DNA of 64,000 nt from NCBI GenBank assembly GCA_020746105.1, contig CM036623.1, positions 6,368,001 through 6,432,000 of the forward strand, in the 5' to 3' direction. Below the pieces are notes generated by a model. That model saw nothing but the letters and a program-made list of their open reading frames with translations. It had not been told where the DNA came from and did no database searches. This DNA comes from Trogon surrucura. Its lineage: Eukaryota > Chordata > Aves > Trogoniformes > Trogonidae. Positions 35,901 through 49,600 of this stretch are shown here, one piece after another; the stretch's first letter is position 1; each line of letters starts with the position of its first letter. The position numbers were made by a program, and so were the translations under genes.

Positions 35901-37952
35901 GTCGCAAAAGGAACAGATTTTCTCAGATCAGACACAGTATTGTATAGGCCCCAAATATTTCTAGGCTGTGCAAATTAAATTTTACAAAATGCTGTTCCAA
36001 CCCCCCAGGAGTTGAATTCAAATTTTTGTAGCTAGAAACTCAAGACAGTTCTGATACATTCAGTAAAGCTGTCCATCGCTTCAGACATCTTGGCAAATGT
36101 TTTCTTTAGATGTGCTGTACTCATTGGATCAATTTGTACTGCAAAGCATAGATCAGAAAAAGAAGTACTGCATAAACCACAGCAGCCCAGGGGTAGAGCT
36201 CCCTCCTGTAAGTCTCTTTTTGCCCGTATCCACAGCAAATCACATCATCGCTCTGCACCAGCCGTCTCTTAACACAATGACTGGACCAAAGCAAGAGTGT
36301 GTCCTCTTAGCTCTCCTCCCTCCCAGGCTCTACGAGGGAGGAGAGCAGCCTCAGGTCAGGACACCATCCACAGTTAACCAAGTAAGGATGAGATATCAAA
36401 AGCTAGTCCTACGTTATTACCAAAAGAGGTCCAGTATTTCTTATGGTTTCAAGGCTTTGTAACTTTATTAAATGTTCACTGATTGGAACGACGTCTGTCT
36501 CAGGCTGAGTTCTTGAGGGTCTTCTCCAACAGCAGCAGTTCAGCTGTTTCCAGAGTCACGTAAAAGAACAACATAACAGTTTTGCAACTACTTCTGCAAA
36601 TGGGGAAAAATAGGAACAAAATTACATGCAGTTATGTAATTAAAGATGGCATCATCGTCATTCATGCACTCAAGCAAGTCTACTTAAGGCTGCAAAATTG
36701 ATACTAATTTTGGTATTTTCTGTGTTACATTTTTTACATTTTAACATCTTTCAGCAAAGTTTTCTGTAATTGAATGTTTGGGGGATGTACGTGTATGGGT
36801 ATTTTTAAATTGCTAGGAGTGGTATCTAATGTATTTTCCTGGAACTTCTAAAGTGCTATTTCTTTTTGTGAGGAAGAATATTTTTACTCACTAGATTCCA
36901 CCCTCATAGCGCGTAATTTGCAGTCCAGCAGTGGACCCTCGGACCAAATTTTACAGTCCATATGTAAAATTTATTTTATAAAATTCTCATTAAAATCTAT
37001 TCCCAAAGCTAAGAAAGGGCCACAGGAGTTTGTGTTCAGTATTATACTAAGTTCGAGTTACAATTTTTTAGGGGACATGAAAAGAGAGTTTAATGAAGAA
37101 ATCTAATACATTAAAAAGTCTGAAGTGAACTTTCATTTACAAGGAAACAAATAACAAACCAGCCTGTGACTTTGTGGTATGTCTAGGCTTAGTCTTTCTC
37201 TAAGTACAATTTGTGGTAATGTTTACACAAACCGAGTTTTAATACAGGCCCATGCAAAAATATAACATAGATTGTTCCAGTGAGAAATGAGGTGCCCAGA
37301 ATCTTCTAGGACTTGCTTCTACAGCAGTAATTCTACTGACTTTTCAGGGAGAGAATATTTTTGTACCCAGATGAGAGAGTGGATATTGATGAACATTTAT
37401 CTCCAGTCACATGTTACAAATCAAAGGAAAGAAAAGTTGAATGAAACTAAGAGGAAAGGCAAATCAAAGCTTAAAAGAGTAAAATCATGGGAACACTCCT
37501 TTCTTTTTAGTAAACAATAACATAAGATAAAAATCAAAATACTGAGGCAACTTGGAAACACGATGTCATATTTTTAATCCAAATTATTTCCTTTGTGTAT
37601 TAAAAATTCAGAGTGAGAAAGAACAGTAAATCTATTGTCAACCTGCAGGGAATCCTGAACAAACATGACAGTGTTTTTTTCTGTGACTGTTAAAGAACGA
37701 CAGGTCATAAATCATTTCAGATATCTCTCCAACAGTGCAAGATCTGTTTTCGACACCTCTTTAAAGACATTGCATTTAGTTAAAAAAGTCCCAGAATTCT
37801 TGTTAATTTACAGCTCATTGTGTTTTCTTACGGCTGCTAGTTAGCAGGACACCGTATCCAGCAGGTAGATCTGTCTTTATTATCTGAAACAGAGATTTGC
37901 ATTTGGCACAGAGCATGTGTTTGTTTTATGCTGGGTAACTTAATTGTACTTC

Positions 37953-37966
37953 TTTTTTTTTTTTTT
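37953..37966 (+). repeat. T homopolymer tract
   Basis: Fourteen T in a row, likely length-variable. Similar runs lie at 24368-24380 and 54069-54082, and an A run at 47046-47059. Confidence 0.8.
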
Positions 37967-38100
37967 AAAGAAGCCCCGTTCTTCTGATTTCTTTTCATTT
38001 CAAGGACTAACATCTTACCATCAACTGTCAAAATTTCAGAACTGACTACTGAGTGTGACAGCAAGTACTCCTCATTGAGATCACAGCAGAATGTTTTCTA

Positions 38101-38140
38101 GCTTGATTGTAAGCTCTTTGGGAAAGGATTTTATGTGCCT
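38101..38140 (+). mobile_element. Possible tail of an L3- or MIR-type element
   Basis: GATTGTAAGCTCTTTGGGAAAG resembles the AGATTGTAAGCTC...GGG..AGGG motif shared by old vertebrate L3/MIR-related tails. Only this short motif is visible, so assignment is weak. Confidence 0.3.
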
Positions 38141-41100
38141 ACAACAAAACCTCCTTTTGAAACTTTGGCCGTTACTTACAGGGTTTTGGCAAGGCAGCAG
38201 TAGGAATTGCTCTGGTTTAGCTCTGTAAAACAACTGTTTCAACCTTCTTCTGTTTCACTGTTAAACCCTGTAAAGACCTTTCTGTTTTCTTTTGTGTTAA
38301 TTCTTAAATATAATGCTTTAACATATTTTTGATATAAAGCGCACAGAAGGATTCATTAAGCATAAGGAAAAGGTTTTCTTCAGGGAACAATAGTATTTGA
38401 ATAACATAAAATTGGAGCATCTCATTTTTTTGTTTTTTGAATAAAGCAAATCTCATCTGTTTGTTTCCTGCTGTCCTGCAGAATACATTCTTCTGACAGG
38501 AAATGAAAGCCCGAAACATTTTCTGTTGAAAATTATTAATTTTCAGTGAAACTGTGAACATTCAGAAATGCCATTATGTGACCTCCAGGGAACCCTAGGT
38601 TAGAATCTCATACTTCAGTCTTTTTTACAAGCTGGATTTCACGGCAAGATACAAAGACCTCCCAAGATGTATCTTCAGTCTACATGGAGTACACACACTG
38701 TATTGTGTCTTTTCCAGCTGACCACCTGCAGCTACAGAATGGTACGGTCACACAAGTAAACCAAATTATTCCAGATGAGACATTAGACTGTATCTATAAC
38801 ACTAGATTTTCTATTTGAGAGTGCTCAGTTCTTTCCCCCCCAAAAAAACCCCCAAAACCAAACCCACAAAAAACAACACAGAAATACCTAGGAAAAAATA
38901 CACTGAGTCAGGAGGTGATTTCCAGTGTAGAAATTTCCTTTTAGAAAGAAAGATTTCCCACTCAAAAACATGTAAGATTTTCCACATTCTTTACCATATA
39001 AGATGAAGCATCATATTCTCAGGCTACCCTTTGCACAGATACATGTTTGTAAATACATATATTTGTATAAACATACTTAAATGCGTATGTTTGTCATACA
39101 GGCATATATGTGTTATACAGTAACTTCCCTCAGTTCACAAATTGCTTCTTAGTATGGAATATTTTAACTCTCTATTAGATTTCAAGTCTGTCTTCTCTTC
39201 TCATGTATTTCCACCTCATACGCCAGCTCAGTGTTTTAATGACTACTCACAATGAATAAAGAACCCCACTAATGCATTTTAAGGAAGACAGGTACACTTA
39301 TATATGTATTATTTAGTTTTCAAATAACATAGAAGCATATTTGTGCTGCTTAAGCTCTTCTCACCATTCATTCACTATCTGATGGTCTCGAGCTACTGTT
39401 AGATTTCTACAAAAGAAGCTATTTTATCATTTTGGATAGATCTTAATATACATATCAAAAACATTTTCAGGTGCTGAAGCCTTCCTCAAAAGATTTATCA
39501 GTGACAAGAAAACCAGGAATAGGAACTGCACTCAATTAAAAAGTGGTGGTTTTGTATGCAGTGTAGAACTCTGTTCACCATGATGTTATTAAATTTTCAT
39601 ACATTAAATTATAGTTGCTGGTTATAGTAATCTAATTGTTTAATTTCTATGAATATAAAATAGTTTGTTACAAGCAAGTCTTATTTGCAAATGTGACAGT
39701 ATAAAAGTAATGTTTTTTTCTTATTTCTAGTTTTGGTGTTTGTACATTATTTACAGAGAGCTAATAGATTCGTCCCGTTCTTTCTAGAACCCAGTACAAG
39801 GCCAAGTTTTAACAGAAGTGATCTCTCCACGTGTGCACGCTCAATATCTTTTGTTCTTTAAATCCTTACAGCACATATCTACATCCTGATCTTTCAAAGC
39901 ATTGTACAAATTAGTATGGAACCAACATCACTAACCATTGATCTTAATTCTTTCAGTCACCATATAAATTGAATCTTTTTGTAGCAAACTTTCCCATCCG
40001 CCCCGCTAAATTGTTCAACATTTCTGCAATGCGTAGCAGCAGTTACCTTGGAACTAATTTGAAATATACAGCAGCTCTAATAAATGCAAAGGAAAAATGT
40101 GTGTGCGACTATTTCTTACATGTTTATTTCAGAAGAAAACAGCACGGGTGAATTGGTATAAACTTTTCATGTAGCCCAATAAGGTTTATTTAAAGTAGCT
40201 GTAATGTGATCTTAAAAACTGTTGTCAAGAACATAAATTTTTTAAAGGCAGCTCTTAGTTTTCAGAAGCCAAACAATCAAAACTATTTTTCCTGTTTTTT
40301 TATCAGATCTGTGTTTTTTATCTAAAAGGAAAAACAAATGAATGCAATTCTAATCAGGTTATAAATAGGTTACAGTTTGAAAACTTGCCACAATAATCAA
40401 TGCATTCAAATACAACTGAGAGGCGGAGTACCACACAGGCCAGTTTAAAACTTGTGTAAGTTCCCCTTGACTTCATTATGGTGTGTTCTGGTGATCAGAT
40501 CAGTTTTATTGTTTGTAGTCACTAATTCTCATGAAAGATTTGTTAAATTTGGAGCTTAAGCTTTCTAACCAAAACTTGATACGGGAGACATTTTGGTACA
40601 TTTCAGATATTCATTGATTACTTGAAAATATTATCTAAGTTTCACATAGCAAAAAATGCCTAAGAAACTTTAAAATAAAAGTTTATTTATTCTACTGCAT
40701 AAGTTATGCATAACTTAGCATTTTTTTCTGAGACTAATAGCAACAGATGCTTATATTTATATATTTAGATTTAAATAAGCATCTTACACAAAGTACTCTA
40801 ATGGTGTTCAAAAAACACTCAATCATTATTTCAGAATCACTTAACCCATAAACGACATGCCACCTCTGCCATGGGATGGAGTAGTGGTTTAAGAGAACAC
40901 AACAGTGTTTTATAACAGCTCTTCTTGCATTTACAGTTACTTTGTAGAAATGGATGAAATTTTATATCACGGAACTAAGTGCTCACATGGAATAATGCTG
41001 AGTTCAGCATCAACCAGAGGAGGAAATAGTTAAGCTTTGTATTTAAGTATCCCAAGGTTCTAAAATTTCAGGCACCTGGCATAATAATTAGGTTTTTTGC

Positions 41101-44100
41101 CTTTTTTAAAATATTAAAATTGGAGAGAGAGTATTAATTAAGAACAACAAAATTGCAAGGGAACGAAAGAAGCCGAAAGAACACCCAAACAGCAATAAAA
41201 AAAGGAACATGGTTAGCAGGTGACAGGCTTCAATTAAAAAAATACAGACTCTGCTGAGTGTTCTATTTGTACTGAATTGAAAGGATTCTATTATCCTATA
41301 GCTGAATATCAACTTATTTTTATATGTATTACTTTGAATTTACAAGGAAGGTGTCATTGTTATAAATGATTGTTTTCTTGCTTTGGGTCCTGCTAAGTAA
41401 TGAAAATGTCTTGATATGTAATGATCCATTGTTAAAATTATTGTTGCATTCTAACAGTGAATTTTGACTTCATGCCATAAACAGGTTCAAGTATCTTATC
41501 TAAAGATACGGAAGAAGAACTTCCTGATTTACTATTTGGAAAGGCAGCATCATAACTGACAAAGATCTTCAGATGCCAGCTGCCATAAATACTTGAAGGT
41601 AATGGATTTTTAGTGTCACATTTTACTACTCTTTTTGATTAAGTTTTTCATACTGTGTTTATGAAATAAGACTACTGACACAACCCTTGCTCATAAATGC
41701 ACTTGACAGAGCAGTCTTTTTCAGAGGGAGTTTCACATTTCTTTCTGTGAAAAAAGACAGTGCACTGAATCTTTCCAGCATTTCTAAGAAATGGAAATGA
41801 CCGTAACAAGCTCAAGGCAACAAAGCTGATAAAATGCAAGTATCTCACCCATAGTCTTTCATGTGTGTGACTCAGGTTCTCTTATTACTTCTCTTTTTCA
41901 TCTGTGAATGGCGCTGCCTGTTTGGACGGTGGTACAGTACTACCTGCTCCCTTGCTTTATTTATGGGTAGCTTGTAATTGCTTAGATTCCCCAGCCAAGA
42001 CTAGGACATTAGGATCTCTATAAAAACGTTAAGTACAAATGTTTCCTTTTCCACTTTACGCTTTGAACGTAGAAGAGGGGCTCCTAGTGAACAGCAAAAG
42101 CTGTCACTCTGTTGCCTTAGCAAGCAAACCAGAATACTTCTTAGTAAGGGAGTGTATTTTTGAGCGTGAGACAACAATCTTTCCCTGCTTTTGGTAATAA
42201 AACCTTTAGTGACCCCTCTGTCTTCCTCTCATCAGCATGCCAATGATTTATTAACATTTTTAAAGCCAAGAAATGCCATTCATTCAGTAAAATTATACGG
42301 TCCCAAGTATGGACATATTCTAAGACTAAAAATGTGCAGTTCGATATTCTTAAAAATATCAGAAATATTAAAGATGTCTTTAATAATTCCATTAAAGACA
42401 GAAGAAGACAAAACTCTTTTCTTCAGCAGGCCAGAGGTGTTTCTTTTTTCTCTCCTCCAGCGTTGGTGATAGTCAAGTAATGTATGCACACGTATGCAAG
42501 TATTTGGAGAAAGGGGGAAGAAGAAGAGACAGCTCATTTAGAACAAGTCTAGACTTCAAAACTGACAAAAACAAATAGCATAATATCACGATTACTACTA
42601 ATAATAACAATAATGTGTTTGTTTGTTCTTCTTATCTAGGGTATCATCTAAAATATGTTAAATCTCTGTCTGTTTACTCAAGGAGAAACATTACCTCATT
42701 TGCAGTTGTCTCCAAGTGGCGGGAAGTGGGGAGGAGGGGAAAAGCTGTTATCCAAATGCAGCCGCTTGAATATCCATGTGTTGAGACTTACCATCTCCTC
42801 TTGCTTTTAAACTGTTCCTACGTACATACCTGCATATCACAACGGAGGAAAAATTCTTGAGATGGGAAATTGATTTTTTTTCCTGCATGAATCTGGCTTT
42901 TAGATTTTAGGACTTGTCATGCCTGACGTTTGAAAGGAGGAAGAGATTGTTTCAGTGGGCTGTCGCAGTTTCATATTTAAGGTGGCGTATCACTCCACTA
43001 CTCCTGCTGACGGCCCACCTGTCTCCATTGCTCTGAATCGACACTTCAGGGCTCGGCACCTACTGTTAGACACAGAGAAATACTCCCTAAGGCAGGAAAG
43101 AGGCAGCAAGCCAAAAACAACATTCACAGCCAGTTAATGAATGCAGAAATTCAAACAAACAAGCAAACAAAATACCCTGGAAACCATTTCCAAAAAAGCA
43201 ATTAAATCATATGATAAAGGGTAAAAGGTAGATTTAAAATATAGGCTGCTAGAAAGAACAGAAACAAAATAATTTTATTTTATAGGGCATCAGATTAGTT
43301 CTCTGTCCTAGTATGTATTGAATCATTTATTGTCTTATTCTCATCTTCCACTAACCTGATGCCTTTAGTCTTGTTTTAAACCATATTGAATGGCAAACAA
43401 GTCTTCAACTTTGAATTTCTATCAGAAGGAACATTAGAAAGGCAATTCTTCTTGTATGAAATTGTTACCCAGCAGTTAAAGGTGCTTTGGAGGTTTGTAA
43501 CTTCCAGTATTGTCATGTTCTCCTATAAAGCAATACCCTCAGATGAAAAAGAGAGGAAAAATAAAATCCTCGTTTTCTAGAGGGTTTTAAAGCACAGTCC
43601 GATTTAGCCCAGGTGTGTGACCTGACAACCCAAAAGATTTCTTTTGATTTCAACAGGAGTTTGTGTAATCTTACCAGCACACTACAGAACGTTAACGTTA
43701 CCTGACTGGTAGGGAAAAATCATGTTTATAAGGTTCTCGGCTCAGCAGGAACTGAGAGTCATTCACTCTTGGGCTGATTGGAAGTATTTTGCTCTCCTCC
43801 CAGCTCCTGCTGAGCTAGAACAAAGTGGGAGCTAGAAGCCATTGTCTGTGGTGGAAAGGGGATTCTAGCTCTTGTTTCTTTTGAAGTTTCTCCAGAGCTC
43901 CAGAGCAGATGTTTCGCTTGTGAGATATGAGGACATCTTCATCTTGATGTGTTTTGCACTCGCTGGAACCTGTGAGCTAGAGCTTGCAGATTTGCACCTG
44001 ACTGGTGGCTGCCAACATGTTTCAGGTTTTATTCAGTTCAGGTTCTTGGGAGTCAGACTCCATGGGCTCCTGCAAAATTTATGATCATCAGCTTTCATCA

Positions 44101-45517
44101 GTGACTGTCTTGTCTAGCTTCTGGCTGGGAAGAAAAGCTCAGCTGCTGCTAGTAGCTAGACTGTCTTCAGAGGTCAAGCAGAAATTCAGCTGGAGAAACA
44201 CATCTTACTGATTTGATGATATGCTAATTTAGTAATCCATCCCCAAAGTGACAGTATGTGAACCCTTTGAGAAGTTGCACAGGATCACACACTGCCTTAC
44301 TATGTATTGAGTGTACAGAGAGGCAACCAATAAGTGATAAATAGTTGTAGTGAAGAAACAGCACAGAGTTTGATAGACTTGATGTCGGATAGTGCTGTGT
44401 TTATTTCTCTGCCTACATTCATGTTGCACAATAAGGCCTTAGGATTGGGTTATGTGAGTATTGCTGCTTCACCCAAACGAGAGTGTGCTTATGCATGCAT
44501 CTCATCAACAGAAAAGCAAGCACTAGACTTGTCTTTTACAGTACTACTGATAATCATTGCTTGGAATAGTTCTTGAACTCAGATAACTTCTTTTTAGCTA
44601 CTCTTTGGGACAGAGTGTGGAAGGAACTAATACATACAAACTAAGACGCTGCTTCACACCTGAGCAGCTTACTACTGTTTTGCTCAACCATTTCACTTCA
44701 GGCACTGGTGGATCAGAGTGAAGCACAGAAATCATGCTGTTGCTCTCACTAGAAAGCAGAAGATAGCAGCACCTCTTTCTGGTTTAAAGAGAAAAAAGGC
44801 TCAGCTCTTTCCTGTGGTTTTAAGGGAAAGAAAAGCTCTAGGCTATTAGCTATTGCAAGCTAAGCACTGAAGGGAGAACTCACGTGGTGAACCTCCACTT
44901 TAATTTGGGAAAGTACACTTAGTTGTGTCCTTCCCAGCTAAGAATAAAGACAAAACCTGAGATTAGTCTTCCTCTCCTTGTCTCCATGTGGCCATGTGGA
45001 GACCTATTGGTCTCAGCTTGGAGGTGGAACTAATAGCTACTACTTTCAGGACAACAAAGGAAGATCAGTCCAGTTCCATGTCAGCTGGAAAGTGGTAATT
45101 AATGTTAAGAAGTAGTATCCTGCTTCTTGTCTGTGACTCACCATTGAGTTCACACTGATAACAGAGGAGGCTCTGAATTTTCTAGAAGAGAGTTTGTCCA
45201 GTTCCTGAGCTGGAGTATTCTGAAACACAGAATTTTCCTGTTGCCATTGTAGAGCAAACAAGTCAGAGAACAAGCCTGGGCTAAGGCAGGTCGAAATCTG
45301 TACTCCAGGAATGATCTCTATCATCTTTTCTACAGGGTGAAACTTGCTGGGCACAAAGTAACTGAGTGTGACATAATAAAAGCAACATTAGAAAACATTG
45401 GATAATTTCCAAAATGTAATTGTAAACACTGGGGACAGGACTGTTAACTACTTTGAAGATCTTCTTTGCTTCTATAAAATGCCCTTAAGGGTGGTATATA
45501 TTTACGTTATATCTTTT

Positions 45518-45535
45518 TATTATTATTATTATTAA
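45518..45535 (+). repeat. (TTA)n microsatellite
   Basis: About six TTA units in a row, simple sequence. Confidence 0.7.
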
Positions 45536-46039
45536 TTTACTTAAAAAAATAGTATTATTAGAGGTATGTAAAAGGTTTTAACATTTTTGGAATCAGGCCT
45601 TAAATAATTTACTGTATAACTGTGTGACTGTCATATACCTTTTGCCTGCTCGGCAAAACTAATGGAGCCCAAATCTTCGCAAGTAAAAGTGTTTGAAAAA
45701 CAAAGATGGAAAACCAACCAATTTTGATGGAAAACAGAGAATACTAATTTTTTTCAAGACTCTGTGTTAGGCCTGAAGTTACTTCATACACTTCTTCATA
45801 ACCTAGAGAAGAAGCAAAATCTGCAAAACACACAGTTATACAAGTCCACAGAAACCTTTGACAAACTTCAGTGGGATCCAGACAGCTTAAGTGAGGTGGA
45901 GAGTACAAGCCCAGTTCTAGTTCCTTGTTCGTAAATATTGTAATGAATACTGGGAAGAAAAACATAAAATAAAATACAGCTATGCCTGCTAGGTTTCAGT
46001 AAGCTATAACTACTCAGAAAGAGGTCTCAGGCATCATCG

Positions 46040-46044
46040 TATAG
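46040..46044 (+). repeat. Left target-site duplication of LTR
   Basis: TATAG here is repeated at 46691-46695, directly after the LTR start. Confidence 0.5.
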
Positions 46045-46690
46045 AGTCTTTGTTTAGTCAGTTGGTCTATCACCCAATAACACACACACAGCCTGGAGGG
46101 GAATCAGGAAAAGGAAAGGAGACCCATGGATTGGAATGGAATCAGATTTAATAGAGTAATAATAAAAACCCTAATGTTAATACTAGTATCAAGTACACAA
46201 AGTTACACTCAGCCTACACTCGGGTGGTGAGCTGTGCACTCCCAGCAGTGAATGCTGGATGTCCACCTCTGCTAAGCACCACAGCTCCAGCTAAAGCACA
46301 ACGGTCACAGCGAACGGGAGGGAGGGGGCTTTGGGAGCAGGAGGACAGGCAAGACCCTCCAGGGATGGCAACCATCAGGAGAATAGATTGTCCCCAGTAA
46401 GCCACCTCATTTTTAGTGAGCATGACATTTGTGGCCTGAAATACTTCTGTTGGCCAGCTTAGGCCCACTGCCCTGGCTTTCACTCCTCCTGGCTTTAGCA
46501 CCTGGCTGACTTGAAGCTGCTGAAGATCTTGATCACTATGGAAATCCACATACCATAACTGGCCACAAATGAAAACAAACTGTCTTATCTGCTTTCTTCT
46601 CACTGAATTGAGTGCTTCAGTTTTCTCCGAGATGTATCTTTCCCAAACAGAAAATTGATTCTATGATTCTATCCCAGTGAAACCAGGACA
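46045..46690 (-). mobile_element. Solo LTR of an avian endogenous retrovirus
   Basis: On the minus strand from 46690 it begins TGTCCTGGTTTCACTGGGAT, nearly identical to the LTR at 8305. It shares CAGCTTCAAGTCAGCCAGG and later GAGTGTAACTTTGTGTACTT, TATTAAATCTGATTCC and ATCCATGGGTCT in the same order. It ends near GACTAAACAAAGACT. A five-base TATAG duplication flanks it, the size expected for several ERV classes. There are no retroviral genes, so it is solo. The 129-codon minus-strand frame inside (46214-46603) is not a viral protein that I recognise. An ATTCTATGATTCTAT string just inside the start resembles a CR1 tail but is too short to call. Confidence 0.75.
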
Positions 46691-46695
46691 TATAG
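46691..46695 (+). repeat. Right target-site duplication of LTR
   Basis: TATAG matches 46040-46044. Confidence 0.5.
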
Positions 46696-49600
46696 GTATA
46701 TAGCTGTGACCAAAATGGTCCCCATCTCTCAACAGGTAACAGTGGCATTACAACATACTTCTGGTAGGCAACATAGTTGCAAGGCTTCTGTGATGGTTCA
46801 CAAATACAAAACCCTGCAAAGCAGGAGAGAGCCTTAAGGGTGGCTTTGTCAGTGGTGCATCAGTTTTGTAGTGGTGCAGTGATACAGAATTTGCTCTTTA
46901 TGATAGAAAATAAATTCTACACAAAGATTATGACTGAGCTTGTAGTACTGACTTCTTCACTTCATGGTGCATTTGCCCGTCCATTTACTTCCTTACCTCT
47001 CAGAGTTACCATGGCCATACTAAATACATTGATGTTGTCTTTTTTAAAAAAAAAAAAAATAGATAAGATAAACCAAATTGTTCTGAGAGTCAGCTGTTCT
47101 AAACGCATATGGATTGCAAACAACAATTTGTGAGGGGAAGCACTTTGTAGGGGAGCTAGGAAGAAGGAGAAAAAAAGAGAAACAGAAGGATCTGAAACAG
47201 AACCAACCAGACATGTAAATCAGCGATCAGTAGATCAAAGACAGCGGAAGCTGTCCTGCAAAGCAGAACAGAATATTTTTGCCTCCCCATATATGCAGGT
47301 TATATGACAGCAGCCAATATTTTTTAGAAAGGAACCATTTCAAGTAGGTCCCACAGCGTGGTTCTTATCCCACACTTTGTTTCTGCATGCAAATCTTCTA
47401 TTTTGTTACTGTTAGCAGTCAACAGTTCAATGGCACATTCAGGGAAACAAAAATCAGAAAGGAATCCATCCAGTAAAGGCAGCTTCTAAATAGCATGGAA
47501 CAGGTAGGTATTAAACAACCTCTGTTATGGCTCTGCTGGAGACAGTTGAAGTCTTTGTATCTGGAGTGCGTTCCAGTTTCCCAGTTGCAACAGATCATCA
47601 GTGCCAGATTCATAGACATCCTTTGGTGGTGATCTTTGGTTTTACTTAATAATATTTGGCAAAACTAAATGAACTCAATGAGACCTCCAAAAAATGGATT
47701 CCATGTCTTACCACCCTCAAGTGCTGAATAAATTGTTTTCCATTTCAACAATGTGGTTACTGCTGTTAGCTTGCTGTTGGAATCATTGCAAAGAGGAGAA
47801 GGTTCTGCGAGGCAAGAGTGAAAAAACAGCTTTGTAAATGAGAAGCTGAAAGCATTGCCTGCATACTGACCATGGCTGTGTGATGTTTTATTCCAGGATT
47901 CCTCTTCATGAGTTTGATATTTCACAATATGACATCTTCTTAATACATCGGAGATATGTTTTTAAAAGAAGCTGTGCACCCTCTGATACGCCTTTGCTTA
48001 CGTTAAGCTCTGCAGGCCTCCGGCAAAGCTTTATAAGACTGTAGGCTTTCAGTTCAGGTGTGACTAAAGAATACAATCTTAGCAACTCTAGGCATCAAGT
48101 AGGGAGAGAAAACTTTAAATTTAATTTGAGTGACTTCTTGCTCAGAACTACATTAAAAACAACTTTATCTGACTGCTACAATTCTGAGTTAGTAAGCAAC
48201 TTGGTATGCCAGCCAGTAAGACTTAGTCCTCCAGAATCAATATTGCAGTTATTGAGTAATTACAGTACTTGCCTGGGAAGATGGACAATGCGATATTTGT
48301 TCAGGGGCTGATGGGTGATAATGGTGCTCAATGAAAGACGATAATTGAAAACAAAATGATCTTAATGCAGTTGACTGACACAACAGAAAGACTATCGTCT
48401 TTAAATCAAAACACACTTTATCTTCTTGATTATCAAAACATTGGTTTAAAAATAGCAACCAGCAGCAAGACTTTTAGAGGGTAATATACCACTTGCACTT
48501 CTTCTTTAGCTTCAGATGGTCAATAAAGTCTCTTTAAATGCTAATCCTCTTGAAAAAGCATTTTCTCACTCAAGGTGTTTTTACAGGCCATTATCAATAC
48601 GAGGAACCATCTGCATTTCCTGTAAAACCCAGGAGAGTTAAACTTTGGCAGTTCGCTTTTTGACTCTTTGCTCCCGTTTAGCAAGTGCTTGTTTAACGTA
48701 CGTTGTTAGTCTGGGAAGCATATATAGCATGAGTTCCTCATCCCTCTACAGCCGCAGGTACACACTGGGGAATTTGACTTGGCCTCATGAAACTGCTGCA
48801 AGTTCATTGGCAATGACTTCCAAAGAACAAGTAAAACACCATGTGTGAACATTCAAAGAAATACTGCAAAATTACTTAATATCGCACACTTCGGTAACAC
48901 AGTCATAAACTATTTTCCTCAAGAGGGTGAAAACCTCATCTGATTCCAAAATAGGAAAGACATGGTTTGGTAGAAACCATTCTTTGGTTCCATGGTATTT
49001 TGCCACGTTCTACTAAAACCATCAGTGACCAATCAAGCACTAATTCCGTGCTTGCACGTTCTGTGAATGTAATGATACACGACTGCAAAATACTCAGGTG
49101 ATGGCCCTCTCTGAAACTTCATGGTGATGGTAAGGACTTAAAAAGAACAGTTCAGGGCTAAGTGCATTTCAAAATGAAAATATTCCAGTTTCAGATGTAA
49201 AATCTTGAAAGTGGGGTGAAATGAGGTTTTCGGTTAAAATTGAGACTCTTCACAGGGAGAAGGAAGCAATCCTAGCTCATGCAGCATGCAGTATTTCATA
49301 AGCATGTCATTGATGCTGCTTTTCTGTGCCAAAATAAAGTTGATAATGCATGTTTTTAACTATTGCACTCTTATTTTTTATATATGTTGTCCATAATCCT
49401 TAGTGAAGCATTTACCAGTGCTTAGTGCTTGACAAAAGGGCTGGCTGTGGCAGTGGCCAAAGTAAGCTGTTAGCAAGTGTGTCTGATTCATGAGCACCTG
49501 GATGAGGCAGAGGTGGCAAGAGGAAGACCAGAGATGCCAGATAGGCATTTTCTCATGATGGGAAAAAGAAAATGTTGTATGAGGTTCAGGATGAGTCAGG

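Larger units (their letters stand above)
31986..46039. other. Fourteen kilobases of AT-rich non-coding sequence
   Basis: No gene is recognised. Open frames reach 121 codons (36097-36462) but none resembles a protein family, and opposing frames overlap, as expected for chance. GC-richer patches occur near 34540-34790, 35430-35660, 36180-36380, 42960-43130 and 43730-44180, where neither repeats nor exons could be named. A possible L3/MIR-type tail lies at 38101-38140. Confidence 0.55.

Noticed and set aside
36097-36462. 121-codon plus-strand open frame
   Set aside because: No family likeness, and an opposing frame overlaps it.
41480-41599. Possible exon between an ACAG and a GTAATG
   Set aside because: Poor polypyrimidine tract, and two frames both stop before the donor.
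45000-45050. Repeated CCATGTGG words near 44985-45000
   Set aside because: Only a short tandem echo; no larger repeat structure.
46214-46603. 129-codon minus-strand open frame
   Set aside because: Lies wholly inside an LTR, which does not normally encode protein, and shows no viral protein motif.
46777-47133. 118-codon plus-strand open frame
   Set aside because: It continues through an A homopolymer read as lysines and resembles no protein; treated as chance.
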